DNA of 8,508 nt. It comes from Lachnospiraceae bacterium. Lineage in GTDB: Bacteria; Bacillota; Clostridia; Lachnospirales; Lachnospiraceae. The notes below the pieces were generated by a model. The model was not told the DNA's origin. It was given only the letters and a program-made list of their open reading frames with translations, and did not search any database. Positions 1 through 6,364 of the stretch are shown here, piece after piece (within the stretch, counting starts at the first letter, position 1; each line of letters begins with the position of its first letter). A program made the position numbers and the translations under genes. The stretch is taken from positions 1 through 8,508 of the forward strand of contig VSNH01000141.1 in assembly GCA_009774215.1 (NCBI GenBank), in the 5' to 3' direction.

Positions 1-13
1 ATCGCCTCCCTCA
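1..13 (-). promoter_or_regulatory. Strong Shine-Dalgarno for a gene starting outside the window
   Basis: Read on the minus strand, the last bases of the window are GAGGGAGGCGAT, a strong purine-rich SD (GGGAGG at about 4-9) with no start codon left inside the window. The start codon would lie a few bases beyond position 1. This suggests another minus-strand gene follows the FliD-like gene after a gap of about 90 bases, probably co-transcribed. The identity of that gene cannot be seen. Confidence 0.4.
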
Positions 14-88
14 AACGCCTTGTATAAGGAAATTCCGGACTTCGCAAAAAGTGTATGCAATTGGAAAATGGCGCACTTGTTCGATTTG

Positions 89-1327
89 TTATACAATCGC
101 ATCCAATATGGAATTCGTGGTCGGCACATTCACGCCGCCGTTGTTATCGTAGGTCTTGTTTGTGAGGGCTTCTCCCTGCGTTGCGTAGCGGTAAATCCGG
201 TTCACACGGTCGGTCATCTTCTCTGCGAAGGAGTACGCGCCGCCGAACAGATTCTTGACGCTGCTCATATCGGCGTCTTTAAACTTTTCCTCATCAATAG
301 AGAGGGACTTGTCGGAGTTTACGGTAACGCCCATTTTGGAGAAGGCACTCTTATTGTTGCCGATAAGGCTCTTGAGGTAGGTAGCCTGATTGACGACGTT
401 ACTGTTTGCGCTCTTATCCGTATTTTTAATCAGTTCGTTATAGTTCTTCACAAGGGAAGAGAACGCTTTGTAGACGTTGTCCTTGTTGTCGTTCGTGATA
501 TCCGTGGTCTCCAGATTCTTGATGGATTTGTAGAGCGAGTCCGCAGCGGCAGCCGTGGAAGCGTCCGTCACGGTTTTGTTCTTATCCTTATCCTTCGTGG
601 AGGATGTGCTTGAGGCGCTCGTCGAAGAAGTGCCGCCTGCGTATTTCGCTTTGGAGGAGGTGACAGCCTCGCCGTCGCCTGCAGCCCTGTAAATCTGACT
701 TGCCTTGTTTACGGCCTTGTCAGCGAAGGAGCCGATGCCGCCAAAGAGCGTCTTCACCGTAGCACCGTTTCCGTGCTCCGTGTCCTGAAGCGCTTTCTTC
801 ATGGAATCCTCGTCGAAGGACAGCGTCTTGTCGGAATTCAAGGTAATGCCGACCTTGGCGAAAAGCTTATAGTTCGTGTAGTAGGAGTTGTACAAGGACT
901 CCGCCTGCTTCTGCACTGTGGCATTTTCGCTCTTTGCCGCACTCTTCATCAGACTGTTGTAATCCTTGATAAAGGAGGAGACAGCGTCTGTAATTTTGTC
1001 GATATTCTCCTCGCTGCGGTCGTCATAGTTGAGAGACCCGAGCGCGGAAGCGGAGCCGTAAAGTGATTTTGCTGCAGAAGCGGAAGCGCTGTCCTTAACT
1101 TTACCGGCTTTTTTGGAGTCGGTTTTACCGGACTCCTCCGCTTCCTGTTTCTCCAGTTTTGCATAGTAAGTCTTCAGCATCTTGCCGTAGCTGCCGTTTT
1201 TGATCGCGGCATAATCGCCAAGCAGTGAGCTCATCCCGCCGGCGTCGTCACCGCCGCCCATGCCGCCCAGCAGCGTAGAATAGGTGTCTGCCATTCCCGA
1301 ATTGAAACCGTTTAAACTGATTCCCAT
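89..1327 (-). CDS. FliD-like protein with two tandem cap-protein C-terminal-like domains
   Basis: This is a 412-residue protein. The ATG at 1327 is chosen because GGAGG lies 5 nt upstream; an in-frame TTG at 1423 would only read through leader hairpins. Residues 1-60 are Gly/Ser/Met-rich followed by a helix (around SLLGDYAAIKNGSYGKML). Two similar units follow at about 88-225 and 264-391, separated by Ser/Thr/Lys/Asp linkers. Each unit has a helix with VSSFIKDYNSL or FSSLVKNYNEL, then KVGITLNSDKTLSFDE or KMGVTVNSDKSLSIDE, then VKTLFGG or VKNLFGG. That pattern resembles the C-terminal region of the flagellar cap protein FliD (hook-associated protein 2). There is no Cys, no Trp and only one Pro, a composition common in flagellar axial proteins. 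No signal peptide or LPXTG motif was seen, so if exported it would need the flagellar or another leaderless route. The protein lacks the full FliD length and N-terminal D0 region, so it is probably a FliD paralogue rather than the cap itself. Function is unknown; the fold assignment is inferred from motif resemblance. Confidence 0.75.
   Translation of the reverse strand: MGISLNGFNSGMADTYSTLLGGMGGGDDAGGMSSLLGDYAAIKNGSYGKMLKTYYAKLEKQEAEESGKTDSKKAGKVKDSASASAAKSLYGSASALGSLNYDDRSEENIDKITDAVSSFIKDYNSLMKSAAKSENATVQKQAESLYNSYYTNYKLFAKVGITLNSDKTLSFDEDSMKKALQDTEHGNGATVKTLFGGIGSFADKAVNKASQIYRAAGDGEAVTSSKAKYAGGTSSTSASSTSSTKDKDKNKTVTDASTAAAADSLYKSIKNLETTDITNDNKDNVYKAFSSLVKNYNELIKNTDKSANSNVVNQATYLKSLIGNNKSAFSKMGVTVNSDKSLSIDEEKFKDADMSSVKNLFGGAYSFAEKMTDRVNRIYRYATQGEALTNKTYDNNGGVNVPTTNSILDAIV
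155..538 (-). repeat. FliD-like intragenic repeat, copy 2
   Basis: This region encodes residues about 264-391: SLY, a helix with NYNEL, GVTVNSDKSLSIDE, KNLFGGAYSFAEK, and an IYRYATQGEA tail. It matches copy 1 element by element. The Ser/Thr/Lys/Asp-rich linker before it resembles the one before copy 1, so the linker was probably part of the duplicated unit. Confidence 0.75.
653..1066 (-). repeat. FliD-like intragenic repeat, copy 1
   Basis: This region encodes residues about 88-225 of the FliD-like protein: SLY, a helix with DYNSL, GITLNSDKTLSFDE, KTLFGGIGSFADK, and an IYRAAGDGEA tail. Each of these elements recurs in the same order in copy 2. The copies are clearly diverged, so this is an old domain duplication and not a recent DNA repeat. 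Confidence 0.75.
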
Positions 1328-1464
1328 ATTTTCCTCCATTCCGAAGCGTTTGATGCTGAGGAACGCGGGCAAAATCTCAAATTTTGCTCTGCGATCAGGG
1401 AATTTGTGACGCTTCTGACACAAATTCCCGATTGAGAAATCAGCATTTCTATGTGATTTCTCAA
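1312..1464 (-). CDS. Possible upstream ORF (50 codons) overlapping the FliD-like start
   Basis: AAGGAGG at 1473-1479 (minus strand) lies 8 nt from a TTG at 1464. This opens a 50-codon frame, with an internal ATG at 1446, that runs through the leader hairpins and stops at 1312, 16 nt inside the FliD-like gene in another frame. The spacing is good, and the overlap would allow translational coupling. The peptide (LRNHIEMLISQSG... ending KIWESV) has no domain I recognise and is largely dictated by the palindromes. It may be a leader peptide or chance. Confidence 0.25.
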   Translation of the reverse strand: MRNHIEMLISQSGICVRSVTNSLIAEQNLRFCPRSSASNASEWRKIWESV

Positions 1465-1466
1465 TC
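1346..1466 (-). promoter_or_regulatory. Structured 5' leader with four consecutive hairpins
   Basis: Four perfect inverted repeats lie head to tail just upstream of the FliD-like gene. They are GCGTT/AACGC (1346-1350 with 1362-1366), GCAAAAT/ATTTTGC (1369-1375 with 1381-1387), GGGAATTTGTG/CACAAATTCCC (1398-1408 with 1419-1429) and GATTGAGAAATCA/TGATTTCTCAATC (1430-1442 with 1454-1466). Loops are 5 to 11 nt. The two largest stems abut with no spacer. GAAGCGT at 1343-1349 can also pair with ACGCTTC at 1409-1415, giving an alternative long-range fold. No U-tract follows, so these are not simple terminators. I recognise no known riboswitch consensus. A role in translation control, RNA stability or protein binding is inferred. 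Confidence 0.6.
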
Positions 1467-1537
1467 AGTTATCCTCCTTATCATAATGGTTGACATCCGT
1501 GTCATATATATGTTTACCGCAGATTAGTCTTATATCT

Positions 1538-1567
1538 ATTATTTCGTCTTTTCCCTTGATTTGTAAA
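1538..1567 (-). promoter_or_regulatory. Candidate sigma-A promoter of the FliD-like gene
   Basis: On the minus strand, TTTACA (1562-1567) and AATAAT (1538-1543) each match the consensus hexamers at five of six positions, with an 18-nt spacer. Transcription would start near 1530, giving a leader of about 200 nt that contains all four hairpins. The surroundings are AT-rich, so chance matches are likely. I did not find a convincing sigma-28 flagellar promoter. Confidence 0.35.
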
Positions 1568-1687
1568 GGGGTTGGAGCAAAAAAATTCAAGTTTTTCTTC
1601 TTTTTTATAATGTATAAAATGTGCATAAAAATACAAGGGGAATTTTTTGAGGAAATAAGCAGAAATAACAATGAAAATTTTATTTAG

Positions 1688-1716
1688 TTGACACAATTTG
1701 TTTAAAGTGCTATAGT
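1688..1716 (+). promoter_or_regulatory. Sigma-A promoter of the PTS operon
   Basis: A perfect -35 hexamer TTGACA (1688-1693) is followed by exactly 17 nt and TATAGT (1711-1716), five of six matches to TATAAT. Transcription should start near 1723, leaving a leader of only about 49 nt before the EIIA start. No antiterminator hairpin and no convincing catabolite-responsive (cre) operator is visible around it. The promoter looks intrinsically strong, so any control must act through a site I do not recognise or post-transcriptionally. Confidence 0.8.
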
Positions 1717-1771
1717 GATAGAAATATTGGTGCAGAAAAATTATAAAAATTGCAAAAAAGGAGAGCGGAAT

Positions 1772-2263
1772 ATGGGATTTATAAAAAATATTTTTGGAAA
1801 GAAGGAGGATGGAATACAGGTCTGCGCACCGGCAGCCGGCCGGCTGGTTCCTTTGAGCGAGGTCAGCGATCCTACGTTTTCGGATGGGATTCTGGGGCAG
1901 GGTGCGGCGGTCATTCCCACGGGTAATCAGTTCTTCTCGCCGGTGGACGGCACGGTCACCACGGTGTTTCCCACCGGGCATGCTGCGGCGATCACTTCTG
2001 CGGACGGCGTGGAGGTGCTTCTGCATATCGGACTGGATACGGTGAAGCTGAACGGGAAACATTTTACGATTCATGCGGAGGAAGGGCAGCAGGTGAAAAA
2101 GGGTGACCTGCTTCTGGAAGCCGATCTGGAACAGATCAAAGCGGAGGGATTTGACATAATCACGCCGATTGTTATCTGCAACACTGATGATTTCGCGGAG
2201 GTGGCGATGGCGGAAGCCGGAGATGTGGAGACCGGGGATACGGTTTTGATTCTCAAAAAATAA
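1772..2263 (+). CDS. crr: PTS EIIA component, glucose family (Crr-like)
   Basis: This 163-residue soluble phosphocarrier takes phosphate from HPr and passes it to the EIIB domain of the sugar permease. The ATG at 1772 is preceded by AAGGAGAG; an in-frame GTG at 1715 overlaps the promoter -10 and is not the start. Family hallmarks are the FSPVDGTV segment (about 55-62), the partner His70 in GHAAAI, the phosphorylated His85 in VEVLLHIGLDTVKLNG, and the C-terminal GDTVLILKK. The length is normal for a free-standing EIIA. The N-terminal MGFIKNIFGKK could be a short amphipathic membrane-contact helix, as in enterobacterial EIIA-Glc. It is the first gene of the operon, 25 nt before Enzyme I. Because the permease downstream has C and B domains but no A domain, this protein is its natural partner. 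Confidence 0.93.
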   Translation: MGFIKNIFGKKEDGIQVCAPAAGRLVPLSEVSDPTFSDGILGQGAAVIPTGNQFFSPVDGTVTTVFPTGHAAAITSADGVEVLLHIGLDTVKLNGKHFTIHAEEGQQVKKGDLLLEADLEQIKAEGFDIITPIVICNTDDFAEVAMAEAGDVETGDTVLILKK

Positions 2264-2288
2264 GTGTCTTGACTCAGCGGAGGTGGGG

Positions 2289-3905
2289 ATGGATAAATAT
2301 ATTGGAAAAAGCGTGATGAGGGGAATTGCCATAGGAAGGGTATACCTTTATAAAAAGGTAGAGATTCAGGTGACGGACGAGAAGGTGCCGGACGCGGCGG
2401 CTGAGAAGGAGCGGTTTATCGATGCCGTGGACCGCGCGAAGGCACAGCTCACACGACTTTATGACGATGCTCTGCAGAACGTGGGAGAGGATCATGCCGC
2501 TATCTTTGACGTACACAGAATGCTTCTGGAAGATGAGGATTATCTGGAAACTGCCGCAGGGGAGATCGAGAACGGTTACAATGCGGTGTACGCGGTAGAT
2601 CAGGCAGGAACACAGTTTGCGGAGCTGTTCGCGGCGATGGACGACGAGTATATGAGAGGGCGTGCGGCGGATATCCGGGATATCTCCCAGAGAGTGATCC
2701 GTATTCTTCTCGATCTGCCTGAGGAGGAGATCAACTCGGATGAGCCGGTGGTTCTGGTGGCGGAGGATCTGACGCCCAGCGAGACGGTGAAGCTTGACAA
2801 AAAGAAAATTCTTGGATTTGTGACTGTGAAAGGATCGGCCAATTCCCACACGGCGATTCTGGCAAGAAGCATGAATCTGCCGGCGCTGGTGAACGTGAAC
2901 ATTGACCTTTCGGATGAGCTGCATGGAAAGAGCTGTGTGGTGGACGGATTTGAGGGTGAGTTTCTCGTGGAGCCTGAGGAGGAGATACTTTCCGAAAAGG
3001 TTGTGCGGAAAAACCAGTGGGTAGCGGATCTGGAAGCGCTCGAGAAACTGAAAGGGCAGGACAATGTCACACAGAGCGGGAAGCGGATAGATATTTTTGC
3101 TAATATCGGGAATGTGGAGGATGCGGACGCGGCCTGCGCGGCGGATGCCGGCGGGATCGGCCTTTTCCGTAGCGAATTTCTCTATCTGGGCAGAACCACT
3201 TTTCCGTCGGAGGAGGAACAGTATGCGAGTTATAAGACTGTTCTCGAGAAGATGGAAGGAAAGAAGGTTGTGATTCGCACGCTGGATATCGGGGCGGATA
3301 AAAAGGTGGATTATTTCGGGCTGGAACCGGAAGAAAATCCGGCTCTCGGCTTTCGGGCGATCCGCATCTGTCTGGATCGCGAGGAGATATTTATCACCCA
3401 GCTCAGGGCGTTATACCGCGCATCTGCGCACGGAAAGCTGGCTATTATGTTCCCCATGATTATATCGGTGGATGAGGTGAAGCGGATCAGGCAGATTGTG
3501 GAGGTGGTGAAGGAGGAGCTTACAAAGGAAGGCTATCCTGTCGGTGAGCCGGAACTTGGCATTATGATCGAGACGCCTGCGGCGGCTGTGATTTCCGATA
3601 AGCTGGCGAGGGAAGTGGACTTTTTCAGCATAGGAACCAACGATCTGACACAGTATACGCTGGCGGTAGACAGACAGAACCAGAAGCTGGAAAGCATCTG
3701 CGATACCCACCATGAAGCGCTGCTTCGGCTGATTGAGATGACTGTAAGGAATGCTCATGAGGCGGGTATCTGGGCAGGCATCTGCGGAGAGCTTGGTGCC
3801 GATACGGAGCTGACGGAGTGGTTTTTGAAGATCGGCGTGGATGAGCTGAGCGTTGCGGCATCAGCGGTACTCAAGGTACGTGGGGCGGTGAGAGCGCTGC
3901 CATGA
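2289..3905 (+). CDS. ptsI: PTS Enzyme I (phosphoenolpyruvate-protein phosphotransferase)
   Basis: This 538-residue cytoplasmic enzyme transfers phosphate from PEP to HPr. The ATG at 2289 follows GGAGG (2279-2283) with a 5-nt gap; an in-frame GTG at 2283 overlaps that SD and is rejected. Domains in order are the HPr-binding helical domain within residues 1-145, the phosphohistidine swivel domain with active-site His187 in GSANSHTAILAR, and a PEP-binding TIM barrel from about 260 onward. Barrel motifs are GLFRSEFLY, TLDIGADK, LGFRAIR, GIMIETPAA, DFFSIGTNDLTQYTLAVDR and the catalytic Cys499 in GICGE. All key residues are present, so it should be active. It lies between EIIA and HPr, so the order is ptsI before ptsH, the reverse of the classical ptsHI operon. 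Confidence 0.97.
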   Translation: MDKYIGKSVMRGIAIGRVYLYKKVEIQVTDEKVPDAAAEKERFIDAVDRAKAQLTRLYDDALQNVGEDHAAIFDVHRMLLEDEDYLETAAGEIENGYNAVYAVDQAGTQFAELFAAMDDEYMRGRAADIRDISQRVIRILLDLPEEEINSDEPVVLVAEDLTPSETVKLDKKKILGFVTVKGSANSHTAILARSMNLPALVNVNIDLSDELHGKSCVVDGFEGEFLVEPEEEILSEKVVRKNQWVADLEALEKLKGQDNVTQSGKRIDIFANIGNVEDADAACAADAGGIGLFRSEFLYLGRTTFPSEEEQYASYKTVLEKMEGKKVVIRTLDIGADKKVDYFGLEPEENPALGFRAIRICLDREEIFITQLRALYRASAHGKLAIMFPMIISVDEVKRIRQIVEVVKEELTKEGYPVGEPELGIMIETPAAAVISDKLAREVDFFSIGTNDLTQYTLAVDRQNQKLESICDTHHEALLRLIEMTVRNAHEAGIWAGICGELGADTELTEWFLKIGVDELSVAASAVLKVRGAVRALP

Positions 3906-3989
3906 AGGGGCTTTTGGAGCCGCCTCATACCTGGTTCTGAGGGACTTCGAAGGCACGTATAAATAAAAGTGAGAGGGAGGGTATAGGAA

Positions 3990-4247
3990 ATGAAGGAATT
4001 TACGTATGTCATCAAGGATCCGGTAGGGCTGCACGCCAGACCTGCGGGTCTGCTGGTAAAGAAGGCGGGCGAGTTTACCAGCAGTATTACGGTTGAGTCC
4101 GGGGGAAAGAGCGCCGAGGCGAAGAAATTAATCAAGCTGATGGGGCTCGGAATCAAGCAGGGCGCGGAGGTTGTCTGCCGGATTGAGGGTGAGGATGAGG
4201 ATGCCGCGCATGATGCGCTCGCAAAATTCTTTGAAGAAAACTTATAA
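3990..4247 (+). CDS. ptsH: HPr-family phosphocarrier lacking the Ser46 regulatory site
   Basis: This 85-residue phosphocarrier relays phosphate from Enzyme I His187 to EIIA. GGGAGG at 3975-3980 lies 9 nt before the ATG. The active-site His15 is in GLHARPAGLL, and the conserved MGLGIKQG turn is present at 51-58. The sequence aligns without gaps to Bacillus subtilis HPr through this region, and position 46, the serine phosphorylated by HPr kinase in Gram-positive bacteria, is Lys (AKKLIKLMGLG). The protein keeps transport function but should not form P-Ser-HPr, the CcpA co-effector. Lachnospiraceae often carry several HPr paralogues, so another copy may handle catabolite repression. It is separated from ptsI by an 84-nt gap and from the permease by 29 nt, so it is probably in the same transcript. 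Confidence 0.95.
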   Translation: MKEFTYVIKDPVGLHARPAGLLVKKAGEFTSSITVESGGKSAEAKKLIKLMGLGIKQGAEVVCRIEGEDEDAAHDALAKFFEENL

Positions 4248-4276
4248 AAGTATAAAACGATTGGGAGGTAGTGCTT

Positions 4277-5749
4277 ATGATGAAATATTTACAGAAACTG
4301 GGTAAATCTCTGATGCTGCCGGTGGCTTGTCTGCCGATCTGCGGTATTTTGATGGGAATCGGTTATGCGCTGTGTCCGGCGACGATGATTGCAGGGCGTG
4401 AGATGAGCGGCTTTTTGAATCTGCTGGGCTTTTTCCTGGTGAAAGCGGGCGGCGCGCTGATCGACAATATGGCGCTCCTGTTTGTAATCGGCGTCGGCGT
4501 CGGCATGGCGGATGACCATGACGGTACGGCAGGTCTGGCGGCGCTGGCATCCTGGCTGATGATTACGAACCTGCTCTCTGTAGGGGTGGTTACCACATTG
4601 ATTTCCTCCATCGCGGACGATGCGAACAAGACGCTGGCCTTCTCGGCGATTGCGAATCCGTTTATCGGTATCCTGTCCGGTATTATCGGTGCAACCTGCT
4701 ACAACAAGTTTAAGTCCACGAAGCTGCCGGATTGGCTGTCCTTCTTCAGCGGCAAGCGCTGCGTGGCAATTATCTCCGGTGTCGTAGCAATTGTTACATC
4801 GGCAATCCTGCTGTTTGTATGGCCTGTTGTATATGGCGCACTGCTTGCAATAGGTAACGGCATTGTAAGTATGGGAGCGGTTGGCGCAGGTATCTACGCA
4901 TTTTTGAACAGACTGCTGATTCCTACGGGTCTGCACCACGCACTGAACAACGTATTCTGGTTTGACACGGTTGGTCTCGGTGACCTGACCAATTTCTGGT
5001 CGGGCAATACGAGTGCGGATGTTACATGGAGCCTTGGTATGTATATGTCGGGATTCTTCCCTTGTATGATGTTCGGCATTCCGGGCGCGGCGCTTGCTAT
5101 GATTCACACGGCGAAGAGCAATAAGAAGAAAGTGGCGATCGGTTTGGTTGCTTCCGCGGCTGTCTGTGCATTTGTCTGCGGCGTTACCGAGCCCTTCGAG
5201 TTCGGCTTCATGTTCCTTGCACCGGCTCTGTATCTGATTTATGCGCTGCTTTACGGTATCTTTACGACGGTTACCGTGCTGCTCGGCTTCCGTGCAGGTT
5301 TCAGTTTCTCGGCCGGCGCGACAGACCTTCTGTTCTCGGCATCCCTGCCGGCTGCGGCAAATACTTGGATGATCATTCCTCTGGGTATTGCGGCATTTGC
5401 AGTGTTCTATGTAGTATTCCGCTTCGCGATCGTGAAGTTTGACTTAAAGACACCCGGCAGAGAGGATGACGATGTGGAGACGGAGAAGAAAGCCGTACTC
5501 TCCAACAGCAATTTCACCGAGGTGGCGTCCATCATTCTGGAAGGTCTCGGCGGCAAGGACAATGTGAAGTCCCTTGACAACTGTATCACAAGACTTCGTC
5601 TGGAGATTAACGATTACACGCAGGTGGATGAGAAGAAGATCAAGTCCGCGGGTGTGGCGGGCGTTATGAGACCCAGCAAGACTGCGGTGCAGGTTATCGT
5701 GGGCACCAAGGTACAGTTCGTGGCGGATGAGATGAAAAAGATGCTGTAA
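4277..5749 (+). CDS. nagE: PTS EIICB sugar permease, glucose/N-acetylglucosamine family (NagE-like)
   Basis: This 490-residue membrane protein imports and phosphorylates a hexose or amino sugar. The ATG at 4277 is chosen for its 8-nt spacing from GGGAGG; GTG at 4271 is too close. The EIIC domain (about 1-385) has many hydrophobic segments, IGVGVGMADDHDGTAGLAAL (71-90), PTGLHHALNNVFWF (216-229), FPCMMFGIPGAALAM (261-275) and the substrate-site signature GVTEPFEF with Glu305 (302-309). It ends in FDLKTPGRED (388-397), the usual C-to-B linker. The EIIB domain (about 412-490) carries the phosphorylated Cys436 in NCITRLRL. The AGFSFSAGATDLLF stretch (340-353) and overall pattern resemble E. coli NagE more than PtsG, so GlcNAc is the favoured substrate. 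Glucose or glucosamine remain possible. No EIIA domain is fused; the EIIA at 1772 should serve. Confidence 0.88.
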   Translation: MMKYLQKLGKSLMLPVACLPICGILMGIGYALCPATMIAGREMSGFLNLLGFFLVKAGGALIDNMALLFVIGVGVGMADDHDGTAGLAALASWLMITNLLSVGVVTTLISSIADDANKTLAFSAIANPFIGILSGIIGATCYNKFKSTKLPDWLSFFSGKRCVAIISGVVAIVTSAILLFVWPVVYGALLAIGNGIVSMGAVGAGIYAFLNRLLIPTGLHHALNNVFWFDTVGLGDLTNFWSGNTSADVTWSLGMYMSGFFPCMMFGIPGAALAMIHTAKSNKKKVAIGLVASAAVCAFVCGVTEPFEFGFMFLAPALYLIYALLYGIFTTVTVLLGFRAGFSFSAGATDLLFSASLPAAANTWMIIPLGIAAFAVFYVVFRFAIVKFDLKTPGREDDDVETEKKAVLSNSNFTEVASIILEGLGGKDNVKSLDNCITRLRLEINDYTQVDEKKIKSAGVAGVMRPSKTAVQVIVGTKVQFVADEMKKML

Positions 5750-5798
5750 ACGGATTGTCGATTCCAATTAAAAAGTGAATAGCGAAAAGGATGTTTAT

Positions 5799-5827
5799 GG
5801 GCAGTCTCTTTGCGGAGGCTGCCCTTT
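5799..5827 (+). terminator. Probable terminator of the PTS operon
   Basis: GGGCAGTCTC (5799-5808) pairs with GAGGCTGCCC (5815-5824) over ten base pairs with one G-T wobble and a 6-nt loop. TTT follows, then CCT. The stem is GC-rich, but the T-run is short, so termination may be incomplete and could allow read-through into the deacetylase gene. It lies 50 nt after the EIICB stop. Confidence 0.6.
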
Positions 5828-5872
5828 CCTGTGATGATTCCCCGGCATTCGGAAGAAAATAGGTACAAAATC

Positions 5873-5913
5873 TGCGGGTTTCCCGCATATATTGAAATAA
5901 AGTATATGCGGGA
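5873..5913 (+). promoter_or_regulatory. Mutually exclusive hairpins that can hide the deacetylase SD
   Basis: TCCCGCATATA (5881-5891) and TATATGCGGGA (5903-5913) form a perfect 11-bp stem with an 11-nt loop. The 3' arm contains the GGGAG ribosome binding site (5910-5914) of the next gene. Just upstream, TGCGGG (5873-5878) can pair with CCCGCA (5882-5887) across a 3-nt loop, which would free the SD. The three-segment layout allows an on/off translational switch, although the upper hairpin loop is tight. No ligand is suggested by the sequence. Confidence 0.45.
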
Positions 5914-5920
5914 GACTGTC

Positions 5921-6364
5921 ATGGCGGAAAAAAGGAAATGGAACGATAAGTTTAAGCTTGCGATGGGGGAACTGGAATATAAAATACAGCGGGAGCGCAG
6001 AGGACGGATGCAGGGAGGCTGGCCCGAGCCGGAAAAGGTGGAGGCATGGAACGAGGAGCGAAAGCGGCAGAGAGGGTGCGGGCAGTATTGCGGCTCTGTG
6101 AGCGCGGCGGAGCGTCCGCAGACGAAGAAAGAGTATAAGCGGGAACAGTTTTTGAAAAATGTGGCTGTGCAGACAGCGAAATCGGCTGCCTTTCTGCTGG
6201 CATCAGTGGCTTTGATTCAGGGGATTGTGAGGTTCCTGCCGGATTCCATCACGGTGAGCAGCTCGGTGGGCGGACGGGAGCTTCCCATTTACTGTGTGGA
6301 GACAGATAAGAAACAGGTGGCCTTGAGCTTCGATGCGGCTTGGGGCGGCGGTAACTTGCGGTAA
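5921..6364 (+). pseudogene. Polysaccharide deacetylase (NodB family), truncated by element insertion
   Basis: This is the 5' part (147 codons) of a membrane-anchored polysaccharide deacetylase, an enzyme class that removes acetyl groups from peptidoglycan or other surface glycans outside the cell. The ATG at 5921 lies 6 nt after GGGAG; an in-frame ATG at 5906 is inside the hairpin. Residues 1-80 are charged and cytoplasmic, about 84-107 form a transmembrane segment (AKSAAFLLASVALIQGIVRF), and 120-142 read ELPIYCVETDKKQVALSFDAAWG. KxVALxFDAAWG is the opening strand and first catalytic motif of the NodB domain, seen in PdaB/CDA1-type proteins. Some 180 or more residues should follow, but the frame runs into GGNLR and stops. 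The last few codons probably come from the inserted element. Without the rest of the NodB domain the product cannot be catalytic. Confidence 0.85.

Noticed and set aside
20..613. Long plus-strand open frame opposite the FliD-like gene
   Set aside because: It is antisense to a gene with a good SD and coherent domain repeats. Its apparent internal similarity only mirrors the repeats of the real gene, and no SD precedes it.
1328..1423. N-terminal extension of the FliD-like protein from TTG at 1423
   Set aside because: The 32 extra residues are encoded by the leader hairpins and lack an SD, whereas the ATG at 1327 has GGAGG at 5 nt.
1346..1466. Leader as a cyclic-di-GMP or other known riboswitch
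   Set aside because: None of the conserved loop sequences of the riboswitch classes I know is present; only stems are evident.
1717..1771. GlcT/LicT-type antiterminator in the PTS operon leader
   Set aside because: The leader is only about 49 nt, A-rich, and has no inverted repeat or terminator hairpin.
1514..2332. 272-residue minus-strand open frame across the PTS promoter and EIIA gene
   Set aside because: It runs antisense through the sigma-A promoter and a clear EIIA gene, and its translation has no recognisable domain.
4289..5107. 272-residue minus-strand open frame inside the EIICB gene
   Set aside because: It is rich in His, Arg and Gln, as expected for the reverse complement of a membrane protein gene, and has no start signals.
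4277..5749. EIICB as the glucose permease PtsG
   Set aside because: Not excluded, but the FSFSAGATDLLF region and surrounding segments are closer to NagE than to PtsG as I remember them, so NagE-like is preferred.
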